From assembly GCA_008636095.1 (NCBI GenBank), contig VSJD01000213.1:1-10000 (forward strand): a stretch of 10,000 bases of DNA, read 5' to 3'. Positions 7,196 to 10,000 of this stretch are shown here, piece by piece (position 1 is the stretch's first letter; the number at the start of each line of letters is the position of its first letter). Below the pieces are notes generated by a model that was given only the letters and a program-made list of their open reading frames with translations, was not told the origin of the DNA and made no database searches. Position numbers and translations under genes: made by a program. This DNA is from Kiritimatiellota bacterium. GTDB lineage: Bacteria > Verrucomicrobiota > Kiritimatiellia > JAAZAB01.

Positions 7196-8056
7196 TTACT
7201 TCGGTTTCTCAAGCCAGCTCAGCAATTCTCTTTCTTTACGCATTGGACCGTTAAGCTGCGTGTCTACCGCATCTGAAAATTTAATTTTTTTGTTATGCTT
7301 CGAATCGGCGGCATCAGGTTGGGGCTGGGATGGTGACCGCGCCACAGCCTTTTCGTCATTAATCAAAGCGCTGTTTTTCTCGGTAAGTCCCACGCCGGGT
7401 GTTATTTGATAAGGCGTCCCCTGGTCAAGCTTCATTTCGCCGAGGTATTTTGTCGCAATCCAGACATGCTCTTCGGAATTCAGGGTTGTTGAAAGGGTGA
7501 CCGATACCGGCACCACCTCTTCAAGCGCATTTTTAAGGCGCATTGACGGCAGTGAGGCCGGCTTGGGTATGGTCATCAGCGTGGTCACGCCGACCCTTTC
7601 AAAAGCGCGCACGAACGAGAAAACATGCTCGGTCAGGTTGGTCTGGGGCCGGATTGAAACCCATGGCAGAACAGTGTCAAGCACGATGCGCTGGACGGCA
7701 TGCGCTTCAACGATTTCCTCGAATTGGAGAAAACCATCCGGCGGCAGGGTAATATATTCCTCGCTGTTGTGGCCGGGAAGATAATCGTCGTATTCAAGCA
7801 AGATCAGGTTGCCGGCCTCCACGGCCGCGCCCAAAGGAAGCTTTAAAGCTTCGGCAAAAATCATGAGATCATTCGTGGGCCGGCCGGAAAGGATCAGGCA
7901 GCGTTCATTCTGCTTAATTCCCTGCTGAATGAATTGAAGACCGAGGACGGTCTTGCCGGAAGAGGCTTTGCCGCTGACCAGCATGGCGCGACCGCGGTAA
8001 ATCCCGCCGTAATGTTCATCAAAGAACGGTACGCCCGTCAATGTTTTGGTAACCAT
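7196..8056 (-). CDS. KaiC-like RecA-superfamily ATPase, single domain
   Basis: A 286-residue protein with one KaiC/GvpD-type RecA fold followed by a variable tail. The opening TGVPFFDEHYGGIYRG matches the typical start of KaiC domains (TGxxxLDxxLGGGxxxG). Walker A is GKASSGKT (29-36) and the Walker B strand is VQRIVLDTV with D127. KaiC domains normally carry two adjacent catalytic Glu after the second strand; here the corresponding segment reads LILSGRPTND (about 55-64) with no Glu pair, so hydrolysis may be weak or absent. Residues about 225-286 are hydrophilic and probably disordered, ending in a short helical segment (RKERELLSWLEKPK). Single-domain KaiC relatives in bacteria and archaea are often encoded beside receiver proteins and are thought to act in signalling. 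It follows the receiver gene by nine bases, with an AAGG ribosome site overlapping that gene's stop. A clock function is not implied: no kaiA or kaiB is visible and the domain is single. Confidence 0.88.
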   Translation of the reverse strand: MVTKTLTGVPFFDEHYGGIYRGRAMLVSGKASSGKTVLGLQFIQQGIKQNERCLILSGRPTNDLMIFAEALKLPLGAAVEAGNLILLEYDDYLPGHNSEEYITLPPDGFLQFEEIVEAHAVQRIVLDTVLPWVSIRPQTNLTEHVFSFVRAFERVGVTTLMTIPKPASLPSMRLKNALEEVVPVSVTLSTTLNSEEHVWIATKYLGEMKLDQGTPYQITPGVGLTEKNSALINDEKAVARSPSQPQPDAADSKHNKKIKFSDAVDTQLNGPMRKERELLSWLEKPK

Positions 8057-8065
8057 AGTCCGACC

Positions 8066-8461
8066 TTATTTTAGAGCAATCGGTTTTGAGTCGGATGCCG
8101 CATCCAGCGGCAGGAGTCGTTTCAAGAGGGTGGCCAAAAATGGCATTTCAAACGGCTTGGTAAGAAACTCGACGTTTAATTCTTCCGCCTCTTTAAGCCG
8201 CTCACCGGTGGGATAACCGGTGAGAATGATAATGGGGCAATCGGGACGCAAAGCGCGCAGCTTTTTAACAAGATTAATGCCGGAAATTTCCCCGGCCATA
8301 TTCAAGTCCGAAATAATCAGTTTAACGTCCGGGTTTTTTGCCTCGTTGCATCCGTCAAGTCCGTTGCATGCGATGCGCGCATCATAACCAAGCTCGGCAA
8401 GAATCATTTTCAGGTATTTAAGAATTGCCAGTTCGTCGTCAATGGCCAGGACTGTTGCCAT
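8066..8461 (-). CDS. Receiver-only (CheY-like) response regulator, first gene of the operon
   Basis: A 131-residue protein that is almost entirely a receiver domain. The acidic pair is D8/D9 (LAIDDE), the phospho-acceptor is D52 in IISDLNMAG, the conserved Thr is T81 (ILTGYP) and the conserved Lys is K102 (FLTKPF). Only about 15 residues follow the last helix, so there is no DNA-binding or enzymatic output domain. It should act by binding a partner when phosphorylated, or as a shuttle or phosphate sink. Its start is secured by a consensus Shine-Dalgarno sequence. As first gene before the two ATPases, with the HPt-bearing kinase downstream, it is a likely link between the phosphorelay and the KaiC-like protein. 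The partner assignment is inference. Confidence 0.94.
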   Translation of the reverse strand: MATVLAIDDELAILKYLKMILAELGYDARIACNGLDGCNEAKNPDVKLIISDLNMAGEISGINLVKKLRALRPDCPIIILTGYPTGERLKEAEELNVEFLTKPFEMPFLATLLKRLLPLDAASDSKPIALK

Positions 8462-8604
8462 GTTAACCTCCTGTGTTTTTTAACTTAAATTGGGCCTTCG
8501 GCAGACATAGCCGTAGAGCTGCGCCCCGGAGGGCGTGGATTCTTCCGTTAGCCACCGGGTTCATGAAAAGTTGCCGTATTGGCCAGACTAATTCAAAATT
8601 CATA
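8462..8604 (-). other. Structured 5' leader of the minus-strand operon (candidate cis-acting RNA or dispersed repeat)
   Basis: If transcription starts just after the candidate -10 box at 8611-8616, the operon has a leader of about 140 bases. Its GC-rich core (about 8491-8570) holds a perfect 5-base-pair hairpin with a four-base loop (8522-8526 with 8531-8535). Two small stems compete for the same bases: 8499-8502 with 8510-8513, and 8494-8496 with 8500-8502. A CCCGG near 8555 could also pair with CCGGG around the first hairpin. The last 30 bases before the ribosome site are AT-rich. I compared it by eye with c-di-GMP (GEMM), SAM/SAH and cobalamin riboswitch signatures and did not find a match. 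It may be a regulatory leader, a dispersed repeat or simply GC-rich spacer. Confidence 0.35.
8467..8472 (-). promoter_or_regulatory. Consensus Shine-Dalgarno of the receiver gene
   Basis: AGGAGG on the minus strand, five bases (TTAAC) before the ATG at 8461. It is the strongest and best-spaced ribosome site in the operon, so the first gene is probably well translated. Confidence 0.85.
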
Positions 8605-8610
8605 TGGCAG

Positions 8611-8639
8611 ATAATACGGTGTTTCCCGTTTGGATGCAA
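8611..8639 (-). promoter_or_regulatory. Candidate sigma70-type promoter for the receiver/ATPase operon
   Basis: On the minus strand, TTGCAT (8639-8634) and TATTAT (8616-8611) are separated by exactly 17 bases. The -10 box matches the TATAAT consensus at five of six positions and the -35 box at three of six. It is about 150 bases upstream of the receiver start. Sequence resemblance only; no transcript data. Confidence 0.4.
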
Positions 8640-8658
8640 TCTTTTATCTTGATATTCT
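8630..8658 (+). promoter_or_regulatory. Candidate sigma70-type promoter for the glycosyltransferase gene
   Basis: On the plus strand, TTGGAT (8630-8635) and TATTCT (8653-8658) are separated by 17 bases, and the -10 box ends 30 bases before the ATG at 8689, giving a short leader. Its -35 box overlaps the -35 box of the divergent minus-strand candidate, so the two could compete for RNA polymerase or share a regulator. The boxes are only moderately close to consensus. Confidence 0.35.
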
Positions 8659-8688
8659 ACCGTAAAAAATGGTACAAAATCGAAAGGC

Positions 8689-10000
8689 ATGACAACTGAA
8701 CAAACAGACAAAAACGACCCGTTTGGCGGCCCGCGCAAAGGGACGGTGGGGCATTGTGCAGAGTGTGCGCTCAGCGTGCACGTCGTTGCGGCCCCAAAGC
8801 CTTCAGTCTGCCCGCTTTGTCAGAAAAACCTGCGTTATGATGATTATGCTGTTCCTTCCCCCTCGCCGGAAGTGCCCGCCAGTCTCATTGGGGAGCCGCG
8901 CTATAAAAAATACAAACGCCCGCCACGCTGGGCCATCCTGTTGCTCTCGTTTACGGGCATTGTTTTGCTTGCCGTGGCCGTGTATTTTCAACTGAACAAT
9001 ATCGAGCATTATTGGTATGCGCCGCTCGTCAATTTGTACAGTCTGGTCGCGGGTATTTTTATCATCTCGCGTTTTTTCTTCGCTGCTTTTTATGTTGCGC
9101 CGCGGGATACCGGCTACGAGCCGGTCGTGACGGTCTGCGTGCCGTGCCGCAACGAGGAAGCTTCCATAATTACGACCATTGTCCGGATTTATTCCGAGGG
9201 ATATCCGCATGCCAAGCTGGAGGTGATTGCGGTTAACGATGCCTCAACTGACCGCACTTTTGCGCAGATGCTCAAGGTGCAGAGCCGTTTCCCAGCGTTG
9301 GTTATCGTCAATTTTCATAATAACCGCGGCTTGAGCCACGGCATGGCCGCCAGCACGCTCCTGGCGCAGGGCGAGATCATGCTTTATGTTGATTCGGACA
9401 CCTTTTTGCTGCCCGGAGCGGTGCGCAAGGTTGTCCAGGGGTTGGCCGATCCGACGGTTGCCGGTGTTGCCGGGCATACGGATGTTGAAAACTGCGACAC
9501 CAACCTGTTAACCAAGATGCAGGATGTGCGCTATTACGTTTCTTACAAGGTGATGAAGGCGGCCGAAAGCGTGTTTGGCGCGGTAAGCTGTCTGCCGGGC
9601 TGTTTTTCCGCCTATCGCAAGGCGTGTGTTTTACAGGTCATGAAACCCTGGCTGGCGGTCAAATTCCTGGGACGCTACGGCAATTTTGCCGATGACCGCA
9701 GTCTGACCAATTGTGTGCTTAGAGATTACAAGGTTTTATATGACGATGAGGCGCTGGCGACAACCATTGTGCCTGATAATTGGGATATATATATCCGCCA
9801 GCAGGCGCGTTGGACGCGATCCTGGGTGCGCGAGCTTTTTGTGGCCAGCCTTTTCCTCTGGCGCAAGCATCCGGTGACGGCGATCTCATGGTATGCGATG
9901 ATGTTCATGCCGGTCCTGGAACCGGTGGTCATATTGCAGGCCTTGATTCTCGGGCCGTTGTTTTACGGCCAGGTGACTTCCTATTACATTATCGGTGTGC
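8689..10000 (+). CDS. Hyaluronan/chitin-synthase-type processive family 2 glycosyltransferase with N-terminal zinc ribbon (C-terminus beyond window)
   Basis: The frame is open from the ATG at 8689 to the window end (437 codons). Residues 23-44 form a zinc-ribbon pattern, Cys-x2-Cys, 14 residues, Cys-x2-Cys (C23, C26, C41, C44). Two hydrophobic segments follow (about 81-101 and 112-135), then a GT-A domain. That domain has VPCRNEE (151-157), the UDP-binding Asp in VNDASTD (D184), DSD (235-237), LPGCFSAYR near 302-310, ADDR (D335/D336) for the catalytic base, and QQARW (371-375), the QxxRW signature of processive synthases. More hydrophobic segments begin near 395. The motif set fits membrane synthases that polymerise UDP-sugars and extrude the chain (hyaluronan, chitin, NodC, cellulose-like). 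The sugar cannot be inferred. An AAAGG lies only one base before the ATG, which is tight; a GTG at 8746 is an alternative start that would keep the ribbon. The gene diverges from the signalling operon. Confidence 0.92.
   Translation, partial: MTTEQTDKNDPFGGPRKGTVGHCAECALSVHVVAAPKPSVCPLCQKNLRYDDYAVPSPSPEVPASLIGEPRYKKYKRPPRWAILLLSFTGIVLLAVAVYFQLNNIEHYWYAPLVNLYSLVAGIFIISRFFFAAFYVAPRDTGYEPVVTVCVPCRNEEASIITTIVRIYSEGYPHAKLEVIAVNDASTDRTFAQMLKVQSRFPALVIVNFHNNRGLSHGMAASTLLAQGEIMLYVDSDTFLLPGAVRKVVQGLADPTVAGVAGHTDVENCDTNLLTKMQDVRYYVSYKVMKAAESVFGAVSCLPGCFSAYRKACVLQVMKPWLAVKFLGRYGNFADDRSLTNCVLRDYKVLYDDEALATTIVPDNWDIYIRQQARWTRSWVRELFVASLFLWRKHPVTAISWYAMMFMPVLEPVVILQALILGPLFYGQVTSYYIIGV

Noticed and set aside
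7196..8056. True circadian KaiC
   Set aside because: Only one RecA-type domain is present (KaiC has two), the Glu pair is missing and no kaiA or kaiB is adjacent.
8545..8560. Integron attC-like core (GTTAGCC)
   Set aside because: It does not fit the GTTRRRY / RYYYAAC consensus, has no matching partner site, and no integrase is present.
8491..8570. c-di-GMP (GEMM) riboswitch in the operon leader
   Set aside because: The conserved GCAAAGCC-type core and the tetraloop/receptor elements are absent on both strands; only a loose CCGG resemblance exists.
8463..8738. 91-codon open frame on the minus strand across the divergent region
   Set aside because: It covers the candidate promoters and leader, overlaps the start of the glycosyltransferase, has no ribosome site and shows no recognisable domain. 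The receiver gene start with its consensus Shine-Dalgarno sequence lies directly after it.
9783..9796. 14-base AT-rich palindrome (GGATATATATATCC) as a regulatory site
   Set aside because: It lies within the glycosyltransferase coding sequence, just before the QxxRW motif, and is explained by the codons for Asp-Ile-Tyr-Ile.

Overview
The window looks like part of a Gram-negative bacterial chromosome, with moderate GC and dense genes. It carries a long membrane-bound hybrid histidine kinase built from PAS and GAF modules, and short palindromic repeats of a kind seen in environmental genomes. The style recalls the PVC superphylum or anaerobic deltaproteobacterial lineages, but nothing here fixes the taxon and I would not go further than 'environmental Gram-negative'. 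No rRNA, tRNA, insertion sequence, integrase or CRISPR array is visible.

Layout. One run of six genes lies on the minus strand and reads from about 8461 down past position 1. In transcription order it holds a receiver-only response regulator (8461-8066), a KaiC/RecA-type ATPase (8056-7196), an ExeA-like AAA ATPase (7174-6302) and a small single-pass membrane protein that overlaps the ATPase end (6309-5980). These are followed by a 1798-residue hybrid histidine kinase (5880-484) and a second receiver protein cut by the window edge (338-1). The first four genes are packed with gaps of 9 and 21 bases and an 8-base overlap, so they are almost certainly one transcript. The kinase (99-base gap) and the last regulator (145-base gap) may be in the same transcript or have their own promoters. 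Diverging from this run, a plus-strand gene starting at 8689 and open at the window end encodes a hyaluronan/chitin-synthase-type processive glycosyltransferase with an N-terminal zinc ribbon.

How the parts may work together (inference). The kinase senses a periplasmic ligand through a dCACHE-like domain and cytoplasmic cues through five PAS domains and one GAF domain. It passes phosphate through its own receiver and HPt domain and could then phosphorylate one or both separate receiver proteins. These carry no visible DNA-binding domain, so output is probably protein-protein. The KaiC-like ATPase and the ExeA-like ATPase with its membrane partner are the obvious candidate receivers of that signal, and the divergent polysaccharide synthase is a candidate final target. 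The 227-base divergent region holds two candidate promoters with overlapping -35 boxes and a structured leader for the minus-strand operon.

Most unusual points: an in-frame palindromic element made of 7-base tandem units inside the kinase's ATP-binding domain; a second palindrome made of 9-base units in the gap downstream of the kinase; the zinc ribbon fused to the glycosyltransferase; and a KaiC-like protein without the usual pair of catalytic glutamates, encoded between a receiver and a second ATPase.
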